Part shown: positions 23,356 to 31,977 of the stretch, in pieces | Numbering within the stretch: position 1 is the stretch's first letter | Layout: the number at the start of each line of letters is the position of its first letter | DNA from: Deinococcus cellulosilyticus NBRC 106333 = KACC 11606 | GTDB taxonomy: Bacteria > Deinococcota > Deinococci > Deinococcales > Deinococcaceae | Length of the DNA stretch: 64,000 nt | Assembly: GCF_007990775.1 (NCBI RefSeq) | Contig: NZ_BJXB01000008.1 | Coordinates: forward strand, 1-64,000 | Reading direction: 5' to 3' | Notes under the pieces: model-generated | What the model was told of the DNA's origin: nothing | What the model saw: only the letters and a program-made list of their open reading frames with translations | The model's database searches: none | Program-made: the position numbers and the translations under genes

Positions 23356-25782
23356 ATGAAACAGCATGTTCAGATGATGGTTGCAGCTGTGCTTGCCCTG
23401 GTGATTTCTGCCTGTGGGGGTTACCAGCAAAACATTCCACCCCCAAAGGATGCCGTGATCACCCCTGATGGGGGCAAAGTGGAGGTCAAAGGAACAGCAG
23501 GAACCACCCTTGCCCTGGACGTTCCTGCAGGGGCCGTAACCCAGAATGTCGCCCTGAAGATCACACCGATTTCTGGAGCAGCAGGTCGTTTCAAGGTGGA
23601 GCCTGCTGGAGTCAGGTTGCTGAAGCCTGCCACCCTGACTTTCACAGGGAACCTGCCTGTCAAATCCCATTTCTTCTGGAACAACGGCACCACACGGAGC
23701 GTCATTCCGGGCACCGTTCAGAACAACACCCTGAAATCCACGGTGAGTGTGCTGGGTTACCCATCAGGCACAGCTGCATCAAAAATCCAGAAGCAGGCCA
23801 CAGGAGACACCACTCTGGAAGTGGCTGTGCTGGATTGCACTGCGGAAATTGCTGCACTGGAAACCCAGATCGGCCAGACCCTGAACAAAAAACGCTTTGA
23901 AGAAGCCATCGAACTGCATGATCGCCTGATGTCGGTGGTGCAGGCCTGCGCCCAGACAGAAACGGCACGCCTGCATGCCAGGGCCTGTGACGCTTACGCC
24001 GTCGCACTGCAAAATGCCCAGGTGCTGGCGGCCAGCAGCCAGCAGTTGCTCTCTGACCTGATTGTTCCTCTGGAAAATGCTGCGGCAACCGTGCAGGCGC
24101 TCGGTGCTCCCTGTGACCTTTCCGGGATGGGGGCCGTGGTGGATCAGAAATTCGATCAATTTCTGAATTTTCTGGAAGGTGAATACCGCAAGAACAGTTT
24201 TTCCTCGGACACCCAGGACCACCTGCAGGCTTTGAAGCGCCTCTTCAACCTGCACGCGGACTGCCAGCTTCTGGGTGTGGGGGATGCCGTGTGTGACCGC
24301 TTTCCCACTGACCTGTTCCCAGACACCCTCGACAGGTTGCGTCAGGCCGCATACCGGGAATGTGTGGCCCGCGAAACCCCGATTGTGCTGGTCCGGCTGT
24401 ACCAGGACCATTTTGATCCGGTCCGGCCTGTGGCGCAGGGGTCCCAGTCTGGCCCTTACTTCACCCATGCCCGCTACACCTACGACGATCTGGAAAAAGA
24501 CCTGTCCTACTGTGCATCGGACCTGAAAATGCAGGTCTTTGACGATGCCACCACTGTGCCCATCGAAAAGACAGAGCAGGAACAGACCCTGAAAGCACCA
24601 GCCACACCCGGCAATTACGACACCGAAGCGGAATTCACCCTGACTTTTGATGGCAGCATCACCCTCAGTGGGAAACTGCTGACGCCCGTGTGTGCCACAG
24701 ACCGCTTCAGCAACGATCAGCTGGTTTTTCGGATTGCAGGTCAGGAAATTGCCCGCAAGCCTGCCAGTGAAGGGACCTTCACCATCAACACCAGTCCTGC
24801 AGACCTGATCCCCTCCAGAGACCTCCTGGCTGCAGGTCAGAAGCAACTGCTCCCCTCTTTCACCGTGGTTGTGCAGCGGGAAGGGGAGGGATGTGGAGGT
24901 CTGCTGAGCACCGAGCTTGTCCTGTATCGCCTCAAAATCAATGTGCTTCCTCCGAGCCTGACGGTGAAGCCAGAAAACAAAACCGTCTCCACCGGGCACC
25001 CCCTGAAGTTTCAGGCCCTGTTTGACACGGTTCCCACCACCGAGGTGGACTGGCAGACCACTGGAGGCACCATCACCCCTGATGGACTGTTCACAGCAGG
25101 ACCTGTTGCAGGGAGTTTTCAGGTGCGGGCCACCGCAAAGGACAAACCCGAGTTGACGGCCACAGCAGCCGTGCAGGTCCGGGAGGACTTCTCCGGGATC
25201 TACTCAGGAAACTGCAGAGACATCTCCCCTGTCAGCAGTGGCAATGGTCGTCCCTTTCCCTGCATGATGGTGGTGGTCCATGATCCCAACCAGACCCAGG
25301 TGACGTTTCACACCAGGGGCCTGTTCACCGGGAGCATCACCAACCGCAAGCTCCACGTGGAGCGAACTGGAGAGCTGGTTTTTGGAAACTTCACCCCCAC
25401 CTCTTTTCAGGGCAACCATGTGGATGGCCTCGAGGAGAATGATCCAGAGGCAGACCGCATCGACATTCAGTTGAACCGTGCTCCCGGTCTGGTCTGGACG
25501 GGAAACATCAGTGGAGGGCTCTCCAGCAGCATTTTTGCCAGCCTGAACGTGACGCAGACCAGCGTCTCAGGCACAGCCATTGCCGTGAACACCATCTGGA
25601 CCGTAAACGGAAACATCGCTGCTGACAACACCCTGACCTTCGGGCTTGCCACGGGTGGAGATGCCAGTGTGACTTTCACAGGAACCATCAACGCAGAGCG
25701 CACCAGCATGTCTGGCACCTGGAGGGCAACCTCAGGCCCATCAAATGGCAAAACAGGAAGTTTCACCCTCAAATTGCGCTGA
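23356..25782 (+). CDS. Large lipoprotein with ZU5-like and Ig-like domains
   Basis: A lipoprotein signal ends in the lipobox region VISACGG (Cys20). A ZU5-like domain follows (about 34-70, DVPAGAVTQNVALKI), then a long cysteine-containing helical/beta region, a bacterial Ig-like domain (about 540-610, VDWQTTGGTITPDGLFTA) and a C-terminal beta-rich domain to residue 808. No enzyme motif is evident, so a surface or adhesion role is inferred. GGAGG precedes the ATG. It shares a promoter motif with the 61-residue gene and ends at a bidirectional terminator. Confidence 0.82.
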   Translation: MKQHVQMMVAAVLALVISACGGYQQNIPPPKDAVITPDGGKVEVKGTAGTTLALDVPAGAVTQNVALKITPISGAAGRFKVEPAGVRLLKPATLTFTGNLPVKSHFFWNNGTTRSVIPGTVQNNTLKSTVSVLGYPSGTAASKIQKQATGDTTLEVAVLDCTAEIAALETQIGQTLNKKRFEEAIELHDRLMSVVQACAQTETARLHARACDAYAVALQNAQVLAASSQQLLSDLIVPLENAAATVQALGAPCDLSGMGAVVDQKFDQFLNFLEGEYRKNSFSSDTQDHLQALKRLFNLHADCQLLGVGDAVCDRFPTDLFPDTLDRLRQAAYRECVARETPIVLVRLYQDHFDPVRPVAQGSQSGPYFTHARYTYDDLEKDLSYCASDLKMQVFDDATTVPIEKTEQEQTLKAPATPGNYDTEAEFTLTFDGSITLSGKLLTPVCATDRFSNDQLVFRIAGQEIARKPASEGTFTINTSPADLIPSRDLLAAGQKQLLPSFTVVVQREGEGCGGLLSTELVLYRLKINVLPPSLTVKPENKTVSTGHPLKFQALFDTVPTTEVDWQTTGGTITPDGLFTAGPVAGSFQVRATAKDKPELTATAAVQVREDFSGIYSGNCRDISPVSSGNGRPFPCMMVVVHDPNQTQVTFHTRGLFTGSITNRKLHVERTGELVFGNFTPTSFQGNHVDGLEENDPEADRIDIQLNRAPGLVWTGNISGGLSSSIFASLNVTQTSVSGTAIAVNTIWTVNGNIAADNTLTFGLATGGDASVTFTGTINAERTSMSGTWRATSGPSNGKTGSFTLKLR

Positions 25783-25795
25783 ATTGAAAGCGTAC

Positions 25796-25826
25796 AAAAA
25801 GGTCTGCCTCAACAGGCAGACCTTTT
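25796..25826. terminator. Bidirectional terminator
   Basis: AAGGTCTGCCT/AGGCAGACCTT stem with CAAC loop, A-run on the left and T-run on the right, between convergent genes. Confidence 0.9.
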
Positions 25827-25833
25827 CAGACCT

Positions 25834-26826
25834 TCAGGCTTGCAGCAGAGGCAACTTTGCAGCCATCTTTTCCAGTTCATCCCTGTACTCGATCCGATCA
25901 AACCACTCCTGTGGGAACCCGTCATCTCCCAGATAAGCCCCCAGGAAACTTCCAGTCAGACAGGCAATGGAATCGCTGTCCCCACTGGTCACTGCCGCCC
26001 GTTTGAATGCGGCTCTGGGGTCCTCAGGATGGAGCAGGAAGCAGTAGAGTCCGGTGGCCAGTGCCTCCTCGGCAATCCAGCCTGCACCTGTCAGCAAGCA
26101 GGGATCGGTGTCAAAGTCCGGGCTTTTCATGGCCTCTTTGACACGCAGCAGGGCGTCCATGGTTTCACGCCACCCTCGGGCGATAAAATAGGCCGCTGCA
26201 GGATGCTGGGACTCCTCCCACAGCGAACCGAGCCAGTCATGGTGGTAAAGACCAAGCTGGGCCTCCGCATAATCCAGCAGGGCCTGCAGGACCCGTTCTG
26301 GGGCCATCCCCTGCATCAGGAAGTGGATGGCCTGCGCAGTGGCATCACTGGCCGCCAGACCCGTTGGGTGGCCGTGGGTCAGGGCAGCCTGGAACTGGGC
26401 CAGACCAGAGCGCATCTCCACAGGCAGGTTGAGGACACCCACCGGGGCCACCCGCATGTTCGCCCCGCAGCCTTTGGAGCCCATCTCGGTGGCCTTCACC
26501 CAGGGCAGGCCCTTTTCCAGCCTCTCACAGGCCCGCATGCAGGTCATGCCCGGAGCACGGGTGTTCTCTTCGGAGTTCGCCCATTCGATGAACTCCTGCC
26601 TGAGGAGGGGTTCGAGGGTCTCAACGTCCAGCTTTTCTGCCCGCACCAGGGCCCGGGAAACCGCCAGGGCCATCTGGGTGTCATCTGAAACCAGCACATT
26701 GCCCAGGTCTTCTGGGCCTGCCGGAGGAAATTTTCTGAGGATCTCAGGAACCTTGAGGAATTCAGTGGGATACCCGTAAGCATCTCCAAATGCCAGTCCG
26801 TACAGCACGCCACGTGCATTGCCCAT
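25834..26826 (-). CDS. ADP-ribosylglycohydrolase family protein
   Basis: Members remove ADP-ribose from proteins or small molecules, as DraG does for dinitrogenase reductase. The 330-residue protein starts MGNARGVLYGLAFGDAYG and keeps the dimetal motifs SDDT (47-50) and GDSDS (282-286) plus a central HGHPTG. The ATG at 26826 has AAAGGAGG six bases upstream; the longer frame is rejected. It is separated from the upstream nadM gene only by a heptad element, so both genes handle ADP-ribose/NAD chemistry side by side. Confidence 0.9.
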   Translation of the reverse strand: MGNARGVLYGLAFGDAYGYPTEFLKVPEILRKFPPAGPEDLGNVLVSDDTQMALAVSRALVRAEKLDVETLEPLLRQEFIEWANSEENTRAPGMTCMRACERLEKGLPWVKATEMGSKGCGANMRVAPVGVLNLPVEMRSGLAQFQAALTHGHPTGLAASDATAQAIHFLMQGMAPERVLQALLDYAEAQLGLYHHDWLGSLWEESQHPAAAYFIARGWRETMDALLRVKEAMKSPDFDTDPCLLTGAGWIAEEALATGLYCFLLHPEDPRAAFKRAAVTSGDSDSIACLTGSFLGAYLGDDGFPQEWFDRIEYRDELEKMAAKLPLLQA

Positions 26827-26899
26827 GCCAGCCTCCTTTTTCAGGTTGACGCAGATTGCGATGTGGGGCGAGGACAGACGACCCACCTGTTTAGATTTT

Positions 26900-27018
26900 G
26901 CCGAGGGCCAGAGCCGAGGGCCGAGAGCGTAAAATGCTCCAGCCATAACCTGCTGTCGATCAAAAGCCTTCACTAAAGCATCTGTTTTGTCCTCGGCTCT
27001 TGGCCCTCGGCTCTCGGC
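26900..27018. repeat. Heptad inverted-repeat element, GCCGAGA type (B4)
   Basis: Left arm 26900-26928, inverted right arm 26989-27018. The final C supplies the G of the nadM TAG stop codon. At 119 bp it is the shortest two-armed copy. Confidence 0.82.
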
Positions 27019-28043
27019 TAATTCTTCAGCAGAAAATGCTCAATGATGATGTAGTGGTCTTCAAAGAACCACTCCGGATGGGCGAACACGTCAGAGATGG
27101 GAACCCACAGGGCTTCTGCGGCGTCGTCCTGTCCCTGCACCCTGGGGAGTTGACCAATCCCGAGGTCGAACAGGAAGGCGTGGGTGATGGTGCGGCCTCT
27201 GAGGGAACGGGTGGGGTAGTCGAAGACCCGCTGGTCTTTGAGAAAAGTTTCGATGTTGTCGATCTGGATGCCGGTTTCTTCCCTCAGTTCACGGATGCAG
27301 CTGGTGATCAGCTTTTCGTCGATGTCCAGGAAACCTCCGGGCATGGCGAGTTTGCCTTTGCCAGGGTTGGAAGCCCGGCGGATCAGCAGGACGTGACCGC
27401 TCTTGACCACCACAGCGTCTGTGGTCACAAAGGTGGGTGGGAAAGGGGCGTCCTTCCAGCTTGCCTTGTAGGCCTGGATGTCCTGATGCTCGACTTTGAG
27501 GTTCTGGTATTCCTCGGTTTTCAGGAAATCGCTGAGGAACCGGGCCACTGCCGGGGGCACATTTTCTTTGAGGGTGTCGCTGAGGCCCTGCTCGAAGTAG
27601 ATTTTGCGCAGGTCGGTGGAGTTGAGGGGGGATTTCACGCGGGTGGGAATGAAAGCCCACTCCGGGAAGGAACGCAGGTAGTAGCTGCTCTCGTCTTTCT
27701 CGTGCCCGAGGAGGGCGATGTCGGTGTTGCCTCGGGTGAGGTTCAGCACGCCTGCCTGAACGTCTGCGAGCCACATGTTTTCATTGTAGAAATAATCGCG
27801 CACGGTGGTGAACAAAATCTTGTTTTTGTTGGCTCCCGCTTCGAGCAGGGATTGCAGGATCATCTCCTGGCGTTCATCTGCGGTGAAGGGGTTTTTGGTG
27901 TTGCGGGCTGCGCGGGCACTGCCGATCACCACAATCAGTTTGTCTGCAGCCTCCAGACCTTCCAGCATCACCTGCAGGTGGGCGTTGTGGGGGGGCTCGA
28001 ACCGTCCGATGAAGACTCCAAAAGTGTATTTGCGTTTGCGCAT
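27018..28043 (-). CDS. nadM: Bifunctional NMN adenylyltransferase/Nudix hydrolase
   Basis: The N-terminal nucleotidyltransferase domain (1-175) has GRFEPPHNAHL (13-23) and makes NAD+ from NMN and ATP. The C-terminal Nudix domain carries GFLDIDEKLITSC...RELREETG (237-258), fitting Gx5Ex7REUxEE, and in homologues cleaves ADP-ribose. At 341 residues it equals the known NadM-Nudix fusions. AGGAG upstream selects the ATG at 28043. It completes the NadV salvage route. The TAG stop is shared with a repeat element edge. Confidence 0.96.
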   Translation of the reverse strand: MRKRKYTFGVFIGRFEPPHNAHLQVMLEGLEAADKLIVVIGSARAARNTKNPFTADERQEMILQSLLEAGANKNKILFTTVRDYFYNENMWLADVQAGVLNLTRGNTDIALLGHEKDESSYYLRSFPEWAFIPTRVKSPLNSTDLRKIYFEQGLSDTLKENVPPAVARFLSDFLKTEEYQNLKVEHQDIQAYKASWKDAPFPPTFVTTDAVVVKSGHVLLIRRASNPGKGKLAMPGGFLDIDEKLITSCIRELREETGIQIDNIETFLKDQRVFDYPTRSLRGRTITHAFLFDLGIGQLPRVQGQDDAAEALWVPISDVFAHPEWFFEDHYIIIEHFLLKN

Positions 28044-28098
28044 GGGATCTCCTGTATGTCTCATATTCTACAACATGATTATGAAAATAATGAGTCGA

Positions 28099-28127
28099 TT
28101 GATTTTTATATATCTATAAGATATATT
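28099..28127 (+). promoter_or_regulatory. Promoter of the hydrolase-PadR operon
   Basis: TTGATT (28099-28104), 17-bp spacer, TATATT (28122-28127). Confidence 0.75.
28108..28126 (+). promoter_or_regulatory. PadR-type operator, 19-bp AT-rich palindrome
   Basis: ATATATCT-ATA-AGATATAT is a perfect inverted repeat lying between -35 and -10 and covering the -10. Binding by the operon's own PadR protein (29414-29968) is inferred. Confidence 0.7.
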
Positions 28128-28152
28128 TCTTTTAGATACATAGGAGGTCTTG

Positions 28153-29421
28153 ATGGCTGTTACCCATCCCAGAAACCGCTGGCTGAAAATTGGACTTGTT
28201 GCCCTGGGTGCCACATTGCTGCTCACTGCTGGACTGGCGGTCTTCACCCGTGACCTGCCCATTCCAGCACCCACAGGACCCCATGCGGTCGGCTTCACTG
28301 AAAGTGTGGTGCTGGAAAAGTCCCAGACCTCTTCACCTGCCCGGCCCATTTCAATGGACATCTGGTACCCTGCCCGCAGCACAAAAGGACACACCGCAGA
28401 GCCTTACAGTGATCGCCTGCTCAATGCAGAAATTGCCAAGTCCCTGAAACTCCCTCCTGTACTGGGGACCGTCACCCCGTCTTACAGCTTTAGAGATGCC
28501 CCTGCCCTGGAAGGACAGCACCCGGTGGTGGTCTTCAACCATGGATTCGGCTCCTTCACCCGCCAGAACTTCTCCAATTTTCAGGAGCTGGCCAGCCACG
28601 GGTATCTGGTGATCTCGATTGGGCACCCCGGGGATTCCCTGGTGGCCCGGGATGCTGAAGGACAGCCCATTCTGCTGGACACCCAGAGCCCCACCCATCT
28701 TGCGGTGACTGCACAGCAGAAAGACCTGCAGCAATTCCTGAAACACAACGCCACCCTGCTGGAACAGCAACGCATGGCAAAGGATTTTGAGGCCTATTTG
28801 CAGGCCAGCCGGGACATGAACCAGATTGCCCCTTTCCAGCAGCTTTCAACCCAGATCAACCGCTGGGTTCAGGACACCACCGTGGTGCTGGAGGCCCTGC
28901 AAGATTCTTCTGGTGTGCTCACCCACGCAGATGCGAACCAGGTGGTGCTGATGGGGCACTCCCTCGGAGGCGTGGTTGCACAGCATTTTGCCCAGCATCC
29001 TCTGGCAGGCATCAAAGGGATCATCAATCTGGACGCTCCTTTTGTTCAGCGCAACCCCATCTGGACCCACCTGAAGGTGCCCACCCTGAACCTGCTCTCC
29101 ACCCAGTACACCCTCCAGAAACAGAACGTGGCTGTGGCGGGCTCAATGGACCCCCTCTTCCAGCACAGTTCTGCAGGCAGTTATGTGCTGGAGATTCCAG
29201 GCACAGCCCACTACAATTTTTCGGACATGAATTATGTGCAGGCATTACGACTCACCCCCATGCTGGGCCGCATCGATGGTTTGAAGATGGAGAAGCTCCT
29301 CAACACAGCTGTGCTAACCTTTCTGCAACGGCTGAAAGAACCTGCCACCCTGGGACAGCCCCTGCTGAAAGAGGCTTCCGTGCGGGAGGTGTTCTTCAGC
29401 GCAAGGAGAAGCGATGATTGA
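28153..29421 (+). CDS. Alpha/beta hydrolase, PAF-acetylhydrolase-like
   Basis: An N-terminal membrane anchor (residues 10-31) precedes a 390-residue hydrolase of the platelet-activating-factor acetylhydrolase type: MDIWYPA near the start, HPVVVFNHGFG oxyanion region, nucleophile GHSLGG with Ser270, acid in LDAPF and His in TAHYNF. It probably acts on lipids or esters at the membrane face, by inference. AGGAGG precedes the ATG. It is cotranscribed with, and overlaps by 8 bp, a PadR regulator. Confidence 0.87.
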   Translation: MAVTHPRNRWLKIGLVALGATLLLTAGLAVFTRDLPIPAPTGPHAVGFTESVVLEKSQTSSPARPISMDIWYPARSTKGHTAEPYSDRLLNAEIAKSLKLPPVLGTVTPSYSFRDAPALEGQHPVVVFNHGFGSFTRQNFSNFQELASHGYLVISIGHPGDSLVARDAEGQPILLDTQSPTHLAVTAQQKDLQQFLKHNATLLEQQRMAKDFEAYLQASRDMNQIAPFQQLSTQINRWVQDTTVVLEALQDSSGVLTHADANQVVLMGHSLGGVVAQHFAQHPLAGIKGIINLDAPFVQRNPIWTHLKVPTLNLLSTQYTLQKQNVAVAGSMDPLFQHSSAGSYVLEIPGTAHYNFSDMNYVQALRLTPMLGRIDGLKMEKLLNTAVLTFLQRLKEPATLGQPLLKEASVREVFFSARRSDD

Positions 29422-29968
29422 ACACATTGTGCTGGGTTTCCTGATGCACCGCAGCATGACCCTTTATGACATCAAGAAGGGCATGGAAAAATCCACTGAG
29501 CATTTCAGCAGTGCCAGTTTTGGGAGCCTGCATCCCACCGTGCAGCGCCTCGAAAAGCAGGGCCTGATCGAGGGCCAGGAGGAGACCGTTGGAGGGCGCA
29601 ACCGCAAGCTCTACACCCTCACAGAGGCAGGCAGACAGCAATTTCTGAACTGGCTTGAACAGGACATTGAACTTGAAAAGGTCAAAGACAACAGCCTGCT
29701 CAAACTGTTCTTTCTGGGTCACCTGCCCCGGGATCAGGTCAAACACCTGATTGAAAGGTACTGTGAGCACCTGGAGAAACAGGTGCAGTTGCTTGGGGAA
29801 CTCCATGCCCAGGCACAGCAGATTCAGGTGCCAGAAGACCTTGAGCGCATCAAGGAACATCAGGTGGCGACCCTGGAATTCGGCATGGCCTATTACCAGT
29901 TCGCCAGGAACTGGTATGCAGAGAAATTCCTGAAATCCCCCTCAGTTCAGCCCAGTGAAATCCCTTAG
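29414..29968 (+). CDS. PadR-family regulator with C-terminal Vir_act_alpha_C helix domain
   Basis: The winged helix is evident (VLGFLMHRSMTLYDIKKGM; SFGSLHPTVQRLEKQGLIE; GGRNRKLYTLTEAG), followed by a helical dimerisation domain (95-175). This is the long PadR-s1 form of 184 residues. AAGGAG lies six bases before the ATG. It likely represses the operon through the palindrome at 28108-28126. Confidence 0.92.
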   Translation: MIEHIVLGFLMHRSMTLYDIKKGMEKSTEHFSSASFGSLHPTVQRLEKQGLIEGQEETVGGRNRKLYTLTEAGRQQFLNWLEQDIELEKVKDNSLLKLFFLGHLPRDQVKHLIERYCEHLEKQVQLLGELHAQAQQIQVPEDLERIKEHQVATLEFGMAYYQFARNWYAEKFLKSPSVQPSEIP

Positions 29969-30039
29969 AGATCTTAAGAAGCTTTATTTTCTTACAGATT
30001 CATGACATCCTCGGGATAAACATCTGAACGAGGTCAAAC

Positions 30040-30888
30040 ATGCATAGAAAGCACTTCCTGATGGGACTGGCTTTGCTGGTCACCGCTTGCACCACCTCTC
30101 CCCTGTCCAGCGAAACCCCCACTCCACAGGCATCCAAAGTGATCCTTTTCGACCTGTCCAAGGCCGAGGATGCCGGAAACGCCGACTGGCGCATTGACGG
30201 AGCCTACAGCAACTGGGCCGACAGCCTGAGAAGCCTGGGGTATACCGTTCGCACCATCACTTCAGTGAACAGCAGCACCCTTGCTGGAGCCAGCGTGCTG
30301 GTCATTCCTGAGCCCCAGAACCCCTTCGCCCTTGCAGAAAGAGACGCCATTCTCAGTGCCATGAATGGGGGCATGGGCCTTTTCATGATTGCCGATCACC
30401 GCATCAGCGACCGCAACAACAACGGCTGGGATTCACCCGAAGTGTTCAACGGCTGGGATGGCAGCACGCCCACTGGAGTGACCAGCACCTACAAGTGGAG
30501 CCTGGACAGCCAGTACCAGTTCAAACTCAAATTCAGCTTTGCCAGCAGTTACAGTGATCCGGTCTACACCGCCACCCCACTGAACACCACCCACCCCATC
30601 ATCCAGGGGAGCACCACCACCAGCAGTGACAATGTGACCAGTGCAGGGGTGTACGTGGGCACCAGTGTGGATGTGACCTCCGGTCAGAGCCTGATGGGTG
30701 CAAACGGCAAGACCTATCTGGCTGTCACCACTTACGGCAGCGGACGGGTGGTGGCCTGGGGGGACTCCAGCACCTTCGCAGACAACACCCTCAGCACAGG
30801 AGGCACGAGCCAGTACAACAACTGGGTGAACCTCTCCAACGCCAACCTCGCCCGCAATGCCGTGAAATGGCTGGCAAAGGACCTGTAA
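30040..30888 (+). CDS. Lipoprotein with ThuA/GATase-like fold, unknown function
   Basis: The signal ends in a lipobox, LVTAC (Cys17). The 265-residue mature part starts with strands like a Rossmann-type class I amidotransferase fold (KVILFDLSKAEDAG; VLVIPEPQNPF; GGMGLFMIADH) and has a SDRNNNGWDSP segment seen in secreted proteins of myxobacteria and others. A C-terminal GSGRVVAWGDSS motif is typical of such folds. No catalytic triad can be named. GAGG lies seven bases before the ATG. Monocistronic, with a terminator. Confidence 0.75.
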   Translation: MHRKHFLMGLALLVTACTTSPLSSETPTPQASKVILFDLSKAEDAGNADWRIDGAYSNWADSLRSLGYTVRTITSVNSSTLAGASVLVIPEPQNPFALAERDAILSAMNGGMGLFMIADHRISDRNNNGWDSPEVFNGWDGSTPTGVTSTYKWSLDSQYQFKLKFSFASSYSDPVYTATPLNTTHPIIQGSTTTSSDNVTSAGVYVGTSVDVTSGQSLMGANGKTYLAVTTYGSGRVVAWGDSSTFADNTLSTGGTSQYNNWVNLSNANLARNAVKWLAKDL

Positions 30889-30907
30889 GCAGATCTTTCT
30901 GATCCTT

Positions 30908-30941
30908 GATCCTCCCTGCTGTTCTGGGGAGGATCATTTTT
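30908..30941. terminator. Bidirectional terminator between convergent genes
   Basis: GATCCTCCC/GGGAGGATC stem with 10-nt loop, then ATTTTT on the plus strand. Confidence 0.8.
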
Positions 30942-31659
30942 GCAGCAAAGCCAGTTCTTCGTCCACGTAAGGATCATGCTCTCCTGCGGCTTCAAGTTCT
31001 GTCTTCAGGCGCAACTGGATGTCCAGCGCCTCTTCACGCCTGCCCAGCTCCCGCAGCACGCGGGCAATGCACCACCATGCAATACGAATGGGACCGGATT
31101 TCCCCTGTTCCTCTCTGGCCTGCAGAGCTTCCCTGAAGACACCAAGCGCACCTTCCAATTGACCGGCATCAAACAGGCTCCAGCCCAGATTGTTGAGCAG
31201 GCTCCCCTTCCACTTTTTGGCGGCTGGATCAGAGGCAAGTTCGATGTATTCCAGAGCCTTCCTGTTCAGAGAAATCGCCTCATCTGGTTGTGCAATGGCC
31301 AGCATGTGCAGGGCATCTGCAGCAAACCCCTGCAAACCCGTCTCATCTGCAAACTCAAAGGCCTGCTCAAAACATGGCACCGCAGCATCCCTGTTTCCAG
31401 AAGAATTCCAGGTTCTGCCCTTTTCCAGCAGATAACGCACCTGCACCCGTGGAGAGGTGTCTTGCAGCACAGCTTCCACCTCTGAGAGCCACCTGTGGGC
31501 CTCCTCAAATTGTTTTCGAAGGCTGTGGGTGCGGGCAATCTGGGTTTTCAGTTCCAGCAATTCCATCGGGTCTTTGAGCTGTGGAAGAAGGTCCAGAAAA
31601 CGGGTCTCTGTGGTCGCAGGGTCTGTGTAATCCCATAAGTCATCAAAGCTGTTTTTCAT
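30934..31659 (-). CDS. Tetratricopeptide-repeat protein
   Basis: The 241-residue soluble protein consists of about five TPR-like helix pairs (for example RYLLEKGRTWNSSGNRDAAVP, LLNNLGWSLFDAGQLEGALG and CIARVLRELGRREEALD), a scaffold for protein contacts. No enzymatic or DNA-binding domain is present. TATGCT lies nine bases before the ATG. It is followed by the shared terminator. Partner unknown. Confidence 0.82.
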   Translation of the reverse strand: MKNSFDDLWDYTDPATTETRFLDLLPQLKDPMELLELKTQIARTHSLRKQFEEAHRWLSEVEAVLQDTSPRVQVRYLLEKGRTWNSSGNRDAAVPCFEQAFEFADETGLQGFAADALHMLAIAQPDEAISLNRKALEYIELASDPAAKKWKGSLLNNLGWSLFDAGQLEGALGVFREALQAREEQGKSGPIRIAWWCIARVLRELGRREEALDIQLRLKTELEAAGEHDPYVDEELALLQK

Positions 31660-31683
31660 GCTGCTTTCAGCATAACTGCAAGT

Positions 31684-31977
31684 CTAAATTCTGTCATTCA
31701 GTAATTTTGCCAGCCGGTTTCTGGCCTGAGCCTCTTTTTCAGATCGTTTTTGATGCACGCCCTTGCCTACATAATGGGTGGCAACAGCCACAGCCAGACC
31801 CCAGGATTTCAGGTGCCTGCGGATGGAGGCATCGGGCAGGTAGGCCACAGGTGCTTTTGCCACCCGCAACGCAAAAAGCTGCTCCCCTCTCTGAACCTGA
31901 TGGACCCTGCTGGTCACCCCTTCTGCCCTGAAAGACACCTGGTCGAAGGCCAGAGGAAAGCCTGCCGGGAGGGTCAT
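31684..31977 (-). CDS. Small basic protein cotranscribed with trhO
   Basis: The 97-residue protein overlaps trhO by ATGA, which argues for a real, coupled gene. It has a short N-terminal beta segment (FPLAFDQVSFRAEG) and a basic helical C-terminus (RSEKEAQARNRLAKLL). No family recognised; a nucleic-acid-binding or accessory role in tRNA modification is conceivable only from context. Confidence 0.6.
   Translation of the reverse strand: MTLPAGFPLAFDQVSFRAEGVTSRVHQVQRGEQLFALRVAKAPVAYLPDASIRRHLKSWGLAVAVATHYVGKGVHQKRSEKEAQARNRLAKLLNDRI

Noticed and set aside
23779..24999. 406-codon open frame on the minus strand
   Set aside because: Antisense to the large lipoprotein gene; composition unlike neighbouring proteins.
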